This document shows positions 11,671-20,190 of a stretch of DNA of 64,000 nt, in pieces. Positions within the stretch are counted from its first letter, which is position 1; every line of letters starts with the position of its first letter. The notes beneath the pieces are model-generated. The model saw only the letters and a list, made by a program, of their open reading frames with translations, did no database searches and was not told where the DNA came from. The stretch is taken from positions 3,782,001 to 3,846,000 of the forward strand of contig NZ_CP041198.1 in NCBI RefSeq assembly GCF_006517815.1, given 5' to 3'. The translations under genes were made by a program, and so were the position numbers. Source of the stretch: Pseudarthrobacter sp. NIBRBAC000502770 (GTDB taxonomy: Bacteria > Actinomycetota > Actinomycetes > Actinomycetales > Micrococcaceae).

Positions 11671-12549
11671 ATGAGCTACGGAATTCCGTCGGCCGAGCCG
11701 TCCGCCCAGGTCCCGGTCTGCCCCCGGCACCCGGACCGGCCCTCCTACGTACGGTGCCAGCGCTGCGGGCGCCCGGCATGCCCGGACTGCCAGCGGGCGG
11801 CCGCCGTCGGATTCCAATGCGTTGACTGCGTCAACGAAACAAAACGTACGACGCCGGAGGTGCGGTCGGTCTACGGCGGCGCCGCAGCCACCGGGAAGCC
11901 TTTGGTGACGTTCGGCATCATCGCAGCGTGCGTAGCCGTCTACGCCCTGCAAATGCTCATTCCTGGCGACTGGGTCTACAAGCAGTTTGCCTACAACAAT
12001 ATTTTTGTCGCCCCGCAGTACGGCGCCTTCGAGCCATGGCGGATGGTGACGTCAGCCTTCCTCCACTCCCCGGACTCCTTTCTACACATCCTCCTGAACA
12101 TGTACACGCTGTGGATCTTTGGGCAGGCACTGGAACCGGTCCTGGGCCGGGCCCGCTTCCTTGCGGTGTACTTGATCTCCGCCCTTGGCGGCTCGGTGGG
12201 GTACCTGCTGCTAAACCCTGTGCTGGTTCCCGGCCAGGGCCTGGTGGGGCTGGTCGGCGCTTCAGGTGCCATCTTTGGCCTCTTCGGTGCCATGTTGCTG
12301 GTTCAACGCCAGCGGGGCGGCGATACACGGCAGCTCTGGGTCCTGATTGCCATCAACGGCGTCATTGGCTTCCTGATCCCCCACATCGCCTGGCAGGCCC
12401 ACCTGGGCGGCCTCATTACCGGTGGTCTCTGTGCCGCTGTCCTTGCCTACACGCCGCGGGGACGCCGCCAGGGCCTCCTCCAGGCACTCGGCTTGGCCGC
12501 CGTGGTGGTGCTGCTCGCCGCAGTGAGCTGGGCACGGGTGACGCTCTAA
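11671..12549 (+). CDS. Rhomboid-family intramembrane serine protease
   Basis: A 292-residue intramembrane protease. The cytoplasmic N-terminus carries a small zinc-binding module with paired cysteines and histidine (CPRHPDRPSYVRCQRCGRPACPDC ... CVDC, residues about 17-53, partly shown here as separate Cys pairs). Six or seven membrane segments follow. Catalytic Ser198 is in VGASGAIFG and His244 in WQAHLGGLITGG; the oxyanion-side HxxxN is His139-Asn143 (HILLN). ATG 11671 is 9 bases after ppiA. Substrates are unknown. A strong terminator follows the stop. Confidence 0.92.
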   Translation: MSYGIPSAEPSAQVPVCPRHPDRPSYVRCQRCGRPACPDCQRAAAVGFQCVDCVNETKRTTPEVRSVYGGAAATGKPLVTFGIIAACVAVYALQMLIPGDWVYKQFAYNNIFVAPQYGAFEPWRMVTSAFLHSPDSFLHILLNMYTLWIFGQALEPVLGRARFLAVYLISALGGSVGYLLLNPVLVPGQGLVGLVGASGAIFGLFGAMLLVQRQRGGDTRQLWVLIAINGVIGFLIPHIAWQAHLGGLITGGLCAAVLAYTPRGRRQGLLQALGLAAVVVLLAAVSWARVTL

Positions 12550-12577
12550 CCCTTTTCGGCCTGCGGACAAACACTAT

Positions 12578-12605
12578 GCCCCCGTCACCCTCCGGTGACG
12601 GGGGC
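12578..12605 (+). terminator. Terminator after rhomboid gene
   Basis: Perfect 12-bp GC-rich stem GCCCCCGTCACC (12578-12589) with its complement at 12594-12605 and a 4-base loop, followed by ATTCGTGTTTT. Confidence 0.85.
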
Positions 12606-12726
12606 ATTCGTGTTTTCCACAGCGTTTATCCACAGTGTTGGTAACTTACATAGCTGTAGTTCATGTGCTGGATCGGCTACTCCCGGCGATCCTCATCCAT
12701 TACGAGGCGTACCGGGCACCCTTTCT

Positions 12727-12775
12727 CCACATCTGTGGATAACCTGTGGGGATATTGCTGTGCGTAAGTGGATAA
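12727..12775 (+). repeat. 49-bp direct repeat, copy A
   Basis: Matches the 49 bases at 12972-13020 without gaps at 40 positions. The unit starts CCACATCTGTGGATAAC, an inverted CCACA/TGTGG pair around a perfect DnaA box, then TGTGGG and ends with TAAGTGGA-N-AA, a second weaker box. Confidence 0.85.
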
Positions 12776-12971
12776 GACGCCACTTTCGGGCGCGCCTGTG
12801 GATAAACCGGCGGGAAAGTGGCCGGCAGGAGGCGGTGCACACCCTGTGCGGGACGTTATCGACAGCGGTATCCACACTGTTAATAAGTGACAGCACTGTT
12901 GTTTGGGCCGGGAGTGAGCCCGCCGGAGTAAGGCTGGAGTCCCCAGGAGAGCCGAGTGTCCACGAAGTTTC

Positions 12972-13020
12972 CCACATCTGTGGATAACTTGTGGGTATCG
13001 CGTTGTTGGTAAGTGGACAA
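12972..13020 (+). repeat. 49-bp direct repeat, copy B
   Basis: Second copy of the box-containing unit, 245 bases after copy A in the same orientation, 40 of 49 bases identical. Confidence 0.85.
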
Positions 13021-13092
13021 CCGACCCCAGTGCCGGACGGCCGCCAGCCTATGATGGTGGCCTGCCAAGCCGTTCAACCGACAAGGACTCCC

Positions 13093-13560
13093 GTGAGCGC
13101 CACCGAACACCTGTACCTGGACAAACAGCATCCGGCCCTCTGGAGAGCCATCAGCGGGTTGGGACTGAAGGTCCAGGAAGCAGCAGAAGAGGCCGGACTG
13201 GGCCGGGGCCTGGTGGAACTCCTGAATGTGCGCATTTCCCAGCTCAACGGCTGCGCGTATTGCTTGGACCTCCATGTCCGGAAGGCCGCCGAGGCCGGTG
13301 AAACCCCGCAGCGGCTCGCGGTCCTGCCCGCATGGCGTGAAACGGCACTCTTCACCGACCAGGAGCGCGCCGCCCTGGCCTTGGTGGAAAGCATTACAGA
13401 ACTCCCGGACGAACGGTCACGGGAGCACGCGGAGGCTTATGCGCGGGAGCGGCTCAGCGCCGCGGAGTTTTCGGCCGTGAGTTGGCTTGCCGTGACCATG
13501 AATGCCTTCAACCGGGTGTCCATCACCAGCCACCACCCGGTGCGGCGGGACCGCCCATAG
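13093..13560 (+). CDS. AhpD-like carboxymuconolactone decarboxylase family protein
   Basis: A 155-residue alkylhydroperoxidase-D-fold protein. The CxxC redox motif is in NGCAYCLDLHVRKAAEAG with the conserved His three residues later, typical of AhpD-like peroxidases that reduce hydroperoxides or act with peroxiredoxins. The C-terminal half has the ALALVESITEL and WLAVTMNAFNRVSI helices of the family. The frame is open from 12991, but GTG 13093 has AAGGA six bases upstream and begins at the family-like sequence. It lies alone between two blocks of DnaA boxes, which may also carry its promoter. Confidence 0.85.
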   Translation: MSATEHLYLDKQHPALWRAISGLGLKVQEAAEEAGLGRGLVELLNVRISQLNGCAYCLDLHVRKAAEAGETPQRLAVLPAWRETALFTDQERAALALVESITELPDERSREHAEAYARERLSAAEFSAVSWLAVTMNAFNRVSITSHHPVRRDRP

Positions 13561-13598
13561 TTCCGGCCGGCCGGCGTCCCTCCACTCGCGCCCTGCAC

Positions 13599-13747
13599 TT
13601 TTCCACAGGTATTCCACACTGTTAATAACCACATCTGGCCGGCAGGTTTCCCGGAACAGGCCCTGCAGGGCGGTGCAGCGGAATCAGTTTCGGTCGAAGG
13701 GGGAGGTTTTCCCCATTGTGGATAACCTTCCCAACAGCTGGGGATAA
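13599..13747. promoter_or_regulatory. DnaA-box cluster, right block
   Basis: One perfect box at 13717-13725 (-) and near matches at 13599-13607 (TTTTCCACA), 13610-13618 (TATTCCACA) and 13739-13747 (TGGGGATAA, -). The stretch 13608-13628 repeats 12867-12886 (GGTAT, then CCACACTGTTAATAA) apart from one inserted T. It fills most of the gap between the AhpD-like gene and tag. Confidence 0.6.
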
Positions 13748-13765
13748 CAGCCTGTGCCAGTGCCT

Positions 13766-14356
13766 TTAGGCCTCAATGGGCCACACGCCGGAAGATCCCC
13801 GGCGGTGACTTTGCAGGAGGTGGGTGTCCACCATGCCGATGGCTTCCATCAGGGCGAACATGGTGGTGGGGCCTACGAAGGAGAATCCGCGCTTTCGAAG
13901 CGCCTTGGACAGGGCCACCGATTCTTCTGATTGGGTCGGAATATCGGTTATTGCCTGTGGCTTGGGCGTGCTGGCCGGACGGAAGCTCCACACGAAGTCC
14001 ACCAGTCCGCCGTCGTTCCTGAGCTCCTGGGTTGCTTGGGCGTTCTTCACCGCCGCCAGGATCTTCAGCCTGTTCCGGATGATGCCGGGGTCCTGCATCA
14101 GCCGCTCCACCTCCGGGGCGCCAAAAAGCGCCACGGCATCCGGATCAAAGCCGGCGAAGGCCGCGCGGAAGGCCGGCCGCTTTCGCAGGATGGTGGCCCA
14201 GGAAAGACCCGCCTGGAAACCCTCAAGGCAAATCCGCTCGTAGAGGCCCTGCTCGTCGGTAACGGGCAGCCCCCATTCCTGGTCGTAATATTCGCGCATC
14301 AGCGGATCCGTGGCAGCCCAGGCAGGCCGCGCCAGGCCATCCTCGCCAACGATCAC
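13766..14356 (-). CDS. tag: DNA-3-methyladenine glycosylase I
   Basis: A 196-residue helix-hairpin-helix base-excision enzyme that removes 3-methyladenine. Family blocks are EWGLPVTDEQGLYERICLEGFQAGLSW, the FAGFDPDAVA stretch, DPGIIRNRLKI and RGFSFVGPTTMFALMEAIGMVDTH. The usual zinc ligands look altered: the N-terminal Cys of the RCxW motif is absent (ARPAWA), the His of YHDxEWG is Tyr (YYDQEWG), and the C-terminal Cys is missing from THLLQSHRRG; zinc is structural, so activity may persist. GTG/ATG choice: the start at 14356 fits the family N-terminus. Divergent neighbours are the DnaA boxes and crgA. Confidence 0.88.
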   Translation of the reverse strand: MIVGEDGLARPAWAATDPLMREYYDQEWGLPVTDEQGLYERICLEGFQAGLSWATILRKRPAFRAAFAGFDPDAVALFGAPEVERLMQDPGIIRNRLKILAAVKNAQATQELRNDGGLVDFVWSFRPASTPKPQAITDIPTQSEESVALSKALRKRGFSFVGPTTMFALMEAIGMVDTHLLQSHRRGSSGVWPIEA

Positions 14357-14411
14357 GCCGGTGGAATCCGGAGCCAGTGGAGTCCTCCTTGGAACAGTTC
14401 CGCAGCAGGGG

Positions 14412-14663
14412 CTAGGAGCGCCAGCGGGTGGTCATCAGGAACCCGACGATGGCGATGCCGAAGCCTGCAACGATGTTCCAGGACTGCCAGGCCTGGACCG
14501 GGAACCGTCCCTCGCTGATGTAGAACGTGATGATCCAGAAGAGACCGATGATCATGAGGCCGAACATGACCGGCTTGAACCATACGGGGTTGGGCTTGTA
14601 GGCCTGCGGTGATGCCGGCTGGGCGGTGCTGGCGGTCTTCCTGCGAGGCTTTGACTCGGGCAC
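14412..14663 (-). CDS. crgA: Cell division protein CrgA
   Basis: An 83-residue membrane protein of the actinobacterial division complex; in mycobacteria and Streptomyces CrgA binds FtsZ, FtsQ and PBPs at the septum. After a basic N-terminus (PESKPRRKT), two membrane segments follow (about 29-48 and 62-79), joined by YISEGRFPVQAWQSWN, with the conserved KPNPVWFKPVMFGLMIIGL entry. Start is GTG 14663 with GGAGAG upstream. A TAGAAT -10 candidate lies at 14784-14779 on this strand, giving a leader of about 110 bases. It is divergent from the sortase gene, as in related genomes. Confidence 0.92.
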   Translation of the reverse strand: MPESKPRRKTASTAQPASPQAYKPNPVWFKPVMFGLMIIGLFWIITFYISEGRFPVQAWQSWNIVAGFGIAIVGFLMTTRWRS

Positions 14664-14836
14664 TGGCTCTCCTTGGCGGACTGGGCAAGCTCGGCGGCCC
14701 GGGCTTGGTATCCTGCAAGAAGGAAATTGCCAGCGGTCTGCGCGATCTTGGTCAAATCTGGATTCTTACTAGCAGCCAATTCTAGCCGCAGTTGATGGGC
14801 AGCCGGTGCCCAGGGTAAACGCCCGGAGGAGAACGC

Positions 14837-15631
14837 GTGGTATTGCAGGAGAAGGCGGGGACCGCCACCGCGCCCGCATCCCGTCGAGCCCTCCTGCCCG
14901 GCATTATCTCGGTGCTCGGTGAACTGTTGATCACCGTTGGCGTCATCCTCCTGCTTTTTGTGGCGTGGCAGTTGTGGTGGACCAATGTTGAGTCCGACGC
15001 CAAACAGAGCCAGGTCATCAAGGAATTCGCCCAGGACCTGGGCACCGCAGCCCCCGCTCCCTCGGCCTCAGCACCGGCGTCGCCTCCTGCCGCCGGGGAG
15101 GACTTTGGAAAGCCCGTGGTGGGCACGGCTCCCGGCCACGCCGGCACCATCGGCATTATGTACATCCCCAGGTTCGGTCCCACCTACACCCGTCCGATCG
15201 TCCAGGGGACAAGCCAGGACGTCCTGGACACCCTGGGCCTTGGCCACTACAGCAACACCGCCATGCCCGGCGCCGTCGGCAACTTCGCGGTGGCCGGCCA
15301 CCGCCAAACACATGGAGCCGTGCTGGACAACATCCACACACTGGTCCCGGGTGACAAGATCTACGTCCAGACCAAAGACGGTTTCTACGTCTACGTCTTC
15401 CGGAACAACCAGATCGTGATGCCGTCCCGCACCGATGTCCTGGAACCGGTTCCCACCCAGCCGGGTGCCGCGCCGACTGAAAGCTACCTCACCATGACCA
15501 GCTGCAACCCCCGCTTCGGAGCGGAAGAACGCATCATCGCCTACGCCCTGCTGGACAGCTGGCGGCCCCTGGCGGCAGGACCACCGGCTGAGATCGCGGC
15601 CCAGGTGGCAGCAGCCACCGGAAGGAGCTGA
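14837..15631 (+). CDS. Class E sortase
   Basis: A 264-residue membrane-anchored transpeptidase that joins LAxTG-like surface proteins to the cell wall. One N-terminal membrane segment (about 20-48) is followed by a Pro/Ala/Ser linker and the sortase barrel. Catalytic residues are His155 (AVAGHR), Cys223 (TMTSCNP) and Arg232 (AEERIIAY). GTG 14837 follows GGAGGA with 6 bases spacing. The position between crgA and trpG/pabA is typical of Actinobacteria. No obvious sortase substrate with a C-terminal sorting signal is encoded in this window. Confidence 0.92.
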   Translation: MVLQEKAGTATAPASRRALLPGIISVLGELLITVGVILLLFVAWQLWWTNVESDAKQSQVIKEFAQDLGTAAPAPSASAPASPPAAGEDFGKPVVGTAPGHAGTIGIMYIPRFGPTYTRPIVQGTSQDVLDTLGLGHYSNTAMPGAVGNFAVAGHRQTHGAVLDNIHTLVPGDKIYVQTKDGFYVYVFRNNQIVMPSRTDVLEPVPTQPGAAPTESYLTMTSCNPRFGAEERIIAYALLDSWRPLAAGPPAEIAAQVAAATGRS

Positions 15632-15633
15632 CC

Positions 15634-15804
15634 GTGTACGCCTGGATCTTCCGCCACCTCCCCGGGCCGCTGTGGCTCAGGATCTTCATCTCGCTGGCAC
15701 TGGTATTCCTTGCCCTGGTCCTGATGGTCCAGTTCCTGTTCCCCTGGATGTCCCATTTCACCCCGTTCACCGACTCAACGATTGGTTCCGCAGACCAGCC
15801 ATGA
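15634..15804 (+). CDS. Small membrane protein between sortase and trpG
   Basis: A 56-residue protein starting at GTG 15634, with AAGGAG seven bases upstream and two bases after the sortase stop. It begins YAWIFRHLPGPLWLRIF, then one membrane helix (about 17-38, ISLALVFLALVLMVQFLF) and an outside tail ending STIGSADQP. The stop overlaps the next ATG (ATGA), so it is coupled to both neighbours. A small protein at this site is common in Micrococcaceae; the function is unknown. Confidence 0.82.
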   Translation: MYAWIFRHLPGPLWLRIFISLALVFLALVLMVQFLFPWMSHFTPFTDSTIGSADQP

Positions 15805-16442
15805 CCACAACCAAGATCCTTGTAGTGGATAACTACGACAGCTTCGTCTACACCCTGGTGGGCTACCTCCAGGAACTCGGCGCCGAGACCACGGTGGTCC
15901 GCAACGACGACGTCACGCTCGCCGAGGCCATCGAACTGGCCAGCACCCGTGACGGCGTCCTCATTTCGCCCGGTCCCGGAAACCCCGCCGAGGCGGGAGT
16001 CTGCATCGAGCTGATCAAGTGGTGCGGTGAAAACAGCGTTCCCATGTTCGGCGTGTGCCTGGGCCACCAGGCGCTGGCGGAGGCTTTCGGCGGCAAGGTG
16101 ACCCATGCCCCTGAACTCATGCACGGCAAAACGTCCAAGGTGGAGCACATCGGCACCAGCGTCTTTGCCGGGCTCCCCTCCCCCGTCACGGCCACCCGCT
16201 ACCACTCGCTGGCCGCGGTCCGGGAATCCATCCCCGACGTCCTGGAAATCACGGCGCAGACCGCGTCCGGGGTGGTCATGGGGCTGCAGCACCGGACAGC
16301 ACCATTGTGCGGGGTACAGTTCCACCCGGAATCGGTACTCACCGAGGGCGGGTACCAGATGCTCGGCAACTGGCTCGAATCGCTGGGCATGAAGGGCGCC
16401 GCTGCCCGGGCAGCGAAACTGAGCCCGCTGATCCAGCAGTAG
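15801..16442 (+). CDS. Aminodeoxychorismate/anthranilate synthase glutaminase subunit
   Basis: A 213-residue class I glutamine amidotransferase (TrpG/PabA type) that delivers ammonia from glutamine to chorismate, for folate (PabA) or tryptophan (TrpG). Catalytic triad: Cys86 in FGVCLGHQ, His175 and Glu177 in VQFHPES. The N-terminus ILVVDNYDSFVYTLVGYL and ISPGPGNP are typical. ATG 15801 overlaps the small membrane gene by four bases. A stand-alone copy next to pknB is usually the amphibolic PabA/TrpG in Actinobacteria; which pathway it serves cannot be decided here. It converges with pknB, 28 bases apart. Confidence 0.9.
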   Translation: MTTTKILVVDNYDSFVYTLVGYLQELGAETTVVRNDDVTLAEAIELASTRDGVLISPGPGNPAEAGVCIELIKWCGENSVPMFGVCLGHQALAEAFGGKVTHAPELMHGKTSKVEHIGTSVFAGLPSPVTATRYHSLAAVRESIPDVLEITAQTASGVVMGLQHRTAPLCGVQFHPESVLTEGGYQMLGNWLESLGMKGAAARAAKLSPLIQQ

Positions 16443-16470
16443 CCGGAGCTGCCGGACCGGCCAGGACGCG

Positions 16471-18444
16471 TCAGCCCTTCTTGGTGGGTTTGGGCGTCGG
16501 TGTTGGCGTGGGGGTGGCGGTTTCCGTTGGCGCGGGCGGTGGCGGCGGAGGCGGCGGTGCCTTGGCCACCACGACAGTGATGGTCTTCCCCTGCGGTACG
16601 GCAGCGTTGGCCGGGTCGCTTTGGTCCGTGACCTTGCCGGGCTCCACCTGGGAGTTTTCCACCTCAACCACCGACGGCACCAGGCCGAGCTCCTTCAGTG
16701 CTGCCTCGGCTTCGTCACGCATCAGGCCCCGCAGTTCCGGGACCACTACCTTTCCGGTGGACACGATCAGCTCCACGCTGGTGCCGACACCGACGCTTTG
16801 CCCGGGGGCCGGGTTGGAGGTGATGACGATTCCTGCCGGAACCGTGGCGCTGTTGGCGGTGGTGGTCGAGGGGGCGCCCACCAGCCCCACCTGGCGGAGG
16901 ATGTCCCGCGCCGCTGCCTCGGTCTTGCCGGGGAGGCTGTCAGGGATCTTCACCGAACTGGGGCCGTCCGAAACGTTGAGGATGACCTCAGCTCCAGGAT
17001 CCAGCGAACCGCCCGCCGCGGGGTCCGTCCCGATCGCGGTTCCCTTGGGCACTGTGTCGTTTGCGGACCGTGCGATCCGCGGCCGCAGGCCGGCGTTGTA
17101 CAGCTCCTGCAGTGCGGCGGTTTCCGTCATGGACGCCACCGCCGGGATGGACACCTTGGGCGGCGCAGGAGCGGGCCGGTTGACCGTTTGGTACAGCCAT
17201 AATCCGCCGCCGGCGAGGATCAGGAGGGTGAAGATCACCAGGGTGGCGATCCAGGCACGACGCTGGGACTTCTGCCGTGTGCTTTGCTCACGTTCCGTAG
17301 CGAGGCCCAGCGGGAGCGCGCCGGCCCCATACGCGTCCGCCCCGTGCTCATCGGCCAGTTCCAGCGGAGCCGCCGCTCCGCCGTCGTCATGGTACAGGTT
17401 GGTGGCAGCCAGCCGCCCGGTGGGGGCATCGTCGAGGAAGCTTGCCCCTGTGGCGGCGAACGCCTCGGTGGGTGGCGGCGCCTGCGGAACGTGGTCATTG
17501 GGATCGGTGGGCGCCTCTGACGCCGCCACGGCCGGCACGGGAACACCGGCTTTGGCAGCGCGCAAGGCGCGCCGGAAGGCCGCCGCGTCCTGGAACCTGT
17601 CGGCCCGGTTCTTTTGCAGGGCCGTGGCGAGGACGGTGTCCAGCGCCGGGGACACATCCGGATTGAGGCTGCTGGCCGGTTCCGGGATTTCGCGGACATG
17701 CTGGTAAGCCACGGAAACCGGGCTGTCCCCGATGAACGGCGGCCGCGAGGTGAGCATTTCGTAGAGCAGGCACGCAGCGGAATAGAGGTCGCTGCGGGCA
17801 TCCACCGTCTCGCCCCGGGCCTGTTCCGGCGAGAGGTACTGGGCGGTTCCCACCACAGCCTGGGTCTGGGTCATGGTGGCGGAGGAATCGGCGATGGCGC
17901 GGGCAATGCCGAAGTCCATCACCTTAACTGAGTCGCTGCCCGGGCAGTACATCACGTTGGCGGGTTTGATGTCCCGGTGCACGATGCCGGCCTTGTGGCT
18001 GTACTCAAGGGCTGCCAGGACGCCCAGGCAGTAGTCGATGGCCTGGCTGATGCTGACCTCGTTGGCGCGGATCAATTCACGCAGGGTCCTGCCGTCAACG
18101 TATTCCATGACGATGTACGGCACCCGTACGTCCTCGGCGGAACCGTCATGGACCACATGCTCGCCGGTATCAAAGATGGCCACGATGGACGGGTGGTTCA
18201 GGGCGGCCACCGCTTGCGCTTCACGCTTGAAGCGTGCCTGGAACTGCGGATCCCGTGCCATGTCCGGCCGCAGCAGCTTGACGGCAACGGTCCTGCCCAG
18301 GCGGGTGTCCGTGCCCTTGTAGACATCCGCCATGCCGCCCCGGCCAATGAGGTTACCCAGTTCGTAGCGACCGTTCAGGACACGCCGGTTATCCACCGGA
18401 AGGCTGTCCTCCCGGTGCAACGGTGTGCGTGGCGACTCATTCAC
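16471..18444 (-). CDS. pknB: Ser/Thr protein kinase PknB with three PASTA domains
   Basis: A 657-residue transmembrane kinase controlling cell-wall synthesis and division. The kinase domain (about 27-300) has the GRGGMADVY glycine loop, Lys56 (AVKLL), HRDIKPAN (156-163) and DFG (177-179). A Pro/Ala linker leads to one membrane helix (about 390-415), then three PASTA repeats that bind muropeptides, and a Pro/Thr-rich end with repeated TPTP. Start is GTG 18444. It is the last gene of the fhaA-to-pknB operon; 15 bases separate it from pknA. Confidence 0.95.
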   Translation of the reverse strand: MNESPRTPLHREDSLPVDNRRVLNGRYELGNLIGRGGMADVYKGTDTRLGRTVAVKLLRPDMARDPQFQARFKREAQAVAALNHPSIVAIFDTGEHVVHDGSAEDVRVPYIVMEYVDGRTLRELIRANEVSISQAIDYCLGVLAALEYSHKAGIVHRDIKPANVMYCPGSDSVKVMDFGIARAIADSSATMTQTQAVVGTAQYLSPEQARGETVDARSDLYSAACLLYEMLTSRPPFIGDSPVSVAYQHVREIPEPASSLNPDVSPALDTVLATALQKNRADRFQDAAAFRRALRAAKAGVPVPAVAASEAPTDPNDHVPQAPPPTEAFAATGASFLDDAPTGRLAATNLYHDDGGAAAPLELADEHGADAYGAGALPLGLATEREQSTRQKSQRRAWIATLVIFTLLILAGGGLWLYQTVNRPAPAPPKVSIPAVASMTETAALQELYNAGLRPRIARSANDTVPKGTAIGTDPAAGGSLDPGAEVILNVSDGPSSVKIPDSLPGKTEAAARDILRQVGLVGAPSTTTANSATVPAGIVITSNPAPGQSVGVGTSVELIVSTGKVVVPELRGLMRDEAEAALKELGLVPSVVEVENSQVEPGKVTDQSDPANAAVPQGKTITVVVAKAPPPPPPPPAPTETATPTPTPTPKPTKKG

Positions 18445-18459
18445 TGGCTGGTCCCGAGA

Positions 18460-20190
18460 TCAGGGTGCGCAGGTAGGGGGCGTCCCGGGCGTTTGGCCGG
18501 CCGCGCAGGTTGCCAGGGGCGAGATGGGCGTCGGTCCAGCCACGGGCGCGGACGACGTGGGGGCAGGGGTCGGTGCTGCGGTGGTGGGCGCAGGGCTGGG
18601 AGCGGTCGCGTAGACGACGGTGATCAGCGAACCCTTGGGCACCGTTCCGGTGGGGTTGAGTTCCAGCACCGTTCCGGGCGTCTCCGTGCTGCTCTCCTGC
18701 GGAACGACGGTCACCTGCAGCCCCATGCCGGCAAGCGCAGCCTGGACCTGCCGGTAGTCCTTGCCGAGGTACGCCGCCGGAATGACGTTGACGGTGGCCT
18801 GGGTGGGCTGCGTGGTGGGGGTTGGTGTTGGAGTGTTGCGCGTCGGCGTCGGTGTAGCCGACTGGGTGGTCCGCGTGGGGGTCGCGGACGACGGCGGTGC
18901 GCTGCTGGCAGTGGCGCTGGAGCTGGGGTTCCCGGCCGGCGAGAAGAGTCCTGCCTGGTTCAGGAGGAAGCCCACCAGGGCGAAGAGCAGCAACAGGATC
19001 AAGGCGACCAGAGGCCAGGTCCAGGGGCTGCGGCCCTTGCGCCGGGGCTCATCGGAGGGCCCGTCGTCGTACGTTTCCTCCTCCTGGTCCCAGTTCCGCT
19101 CGGCAGCCAAGGCGTTGGCGCGGGCCAGCGGGCCCTGCGCACGCTCCCCGCCATCCGCGGATGCACCGTGGGCGCCGGCAGCCATGGCTGCGGCCGCACC
19201 TGCTGCGCCCGCACCCATCACCGGCAGTGCCGACGTGGCGGTGGGCGCAGAATCCCGCTGCGTGCCAATCACGCCGGTGGGGGCGGTGGCGGTGTCAACA
19301 GGAGCCGTGATGGGTCCCGTCGCCGCATCGAAAAGCAGCATGCCGGGCACCGCGGCGCGGGCGGCACCGACGTCGCCGTTGCGGATGGCCTCCGCTGCTT
19401 CGGCGAGCTTGATGGCGTTCGCCGGCCGGTCCTTGGGGTCCTTGGCCAGCATGGACATCAGGAGCGCCCGGACCGGCGCGGGCAGGCTTTCAGGAAGCGG
19501 CGGCGGGGCGTCGTTCACCTGGGCCAGGGCAATGGCGATCTGGGATTCACCCGAGAACGGGCGGTGGCCGCTGAGGCACTCGTAGCCAATGACGCCGAGG
19601 GAGTAGATGTCCGAGGAACCGGTGGCGGTCTGTCCCGTTGCCTGCTCGGGCGCGAGGTACTGGGCGGTTCCCATGACCTGCCCGGTCTGGGTGAGCGGCA
19701 CCTGGTCGGCGAGTCGGGCGATGCCGAAGTCGGTGACCTTGACCCTCCCGTCGGGGGTGATCAGGAGGTTGCCGGGCTTGACGTCGCGGTGGACCAGGCC
19801 CTGGGCGTGCGCGACGGCCAGGGCGCGGGCGGTCTGCGCGATGATCGACAGCGTACGGTCCGGCGAAAGCACCTGTTCGTGTTCAATGATGCTGCTCAGC
19901 GGCTGGCCCGGGACCAGCTCCATGACCAGGTAGGCCGAGCCCTCCTCTTCGCCGTAGTCGAAGACGTTGGCAATGCCGACGTGGTTCAGCAGCGCGGTGT
20001 GGCGTGCCTCAGCGCGGAACCGCTGGAGGAAGCCGGGGTCACCGGTGTACTCCTCCTTCAGCACCTTAATGGCGACGATGCGGCCCAGGACGAGGTCTTT
20101 GGCCTTCCACACTTCCCCCATGCCGCCGATCGCAATCCGCGTGGTCAGCTGGAATCTGCCGCCGAGGGTGATTCCCGTTGTAGGCCTCAC
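18460..20190 (-). CDS. pknA: Ser/Thr protein kinase PknA type with one PASTA-like domain
   Basis: A 576-residue membrane kinase, partner of PknB in control of growth and shape. Catalytic residues: [10 protein letters not shown] loop, Lys42 (AIKVLK), HRDVKPGN (134-141), DFG (154-156). A membrane helix (about 387-407, [19 protein letters not shown]) is preceded by RRKGRSPWT. Outside is a Ser/Thr/Pro-rich region and one PASTA-like domain (about 470-540). A C-terminal PASTA on PknA is usual in Arthrobacter but absent in mycobacterial PknA. ATG 20190 overlaps the pbpA stop by four bases. Confidence 0.93.
   Translation of the reverse strand: MRPTTGITLGGRFQLTTRIAIGGMGEVWKAKDLVLGRIVAIKVLKEEYTGDPGFLQRFRAEARHTALLNHVGIANVFDYGEEEGSAYLVMELVPGQPLSSIIEHEQVLSPDRTLSIIAQTARALAVAHAQGLVHRDVKPGNLLITPDGRVKVTDFGIARLADQVPLTQTGQVMGTAQYLAPEQATGQTATGSSDIYSLGVIGYECLSGHRPFSGESQIAIALAQVNDAPPPLPESLPAPVRALLMSMLAKDPKDRPANAIKLAEAAEAIRNGDVGAARAAVPGMLLFDAATGPITAPVDTATAPTGVIGTQRDSAPTATSALPVMGAGAAGAAAAMAAGAHGASADGGERAQGPLARANALAAERNWDQEEETYDDGPSDEPRRKGRSPWTWPLVALILLLLFALVGFLLNQAGLFSPAGNPSSSATASSAPPSSATPTRTTQSATPTPTRNTPTPTPTTQPTQATVNVIPAAYLGKDYRQVQAALAGMGLQVTVVPQESSTETPGTVLELNPTGTVPKGSLITVVYATAPSPAPTTAAPTPAPTSSAPVAGPTPISPLATCAAGQTPGTPPTCAP

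Larger units (their letters stand above)
12613..13020. promoter_or_regulatory. DnaA-box cluster, left block
   Basis: Perfect DnaA boxes (TTATCCACA) lie at 12626-12634 (+), 12734-12742 (-), 12797-12805 (-) and 12979-12987 (-). One-mismatch copies are at 12613-12621, 12767-12775 (-), 12856-12864 and 12868-12876; AGTGGACAA at 13012-13020 is one off the actinobacterial form TGTGGACAA. The stretch has no gene between the terminator at 12605 and the start at 13093. Clusters of this density bind DnaA in other bacteria; binding here is inferred. Confidence 0.72.

Noticed and set aside
12600..13750. The DnaA-box region as the chromosome origin itself
   Set aside because: No AT-rich unwinding segment, and oriC in this group is at dnaA-dnaN, left of recF.
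14552..14779. 75-codon ORF overlapping crgA (MAASKNPDLTKIAQ...)
   Set aside because: It overlaps crgA in another frame and starts at the predicted -10 box; the sense begins plausibly but loses any pattern after 45 residues.
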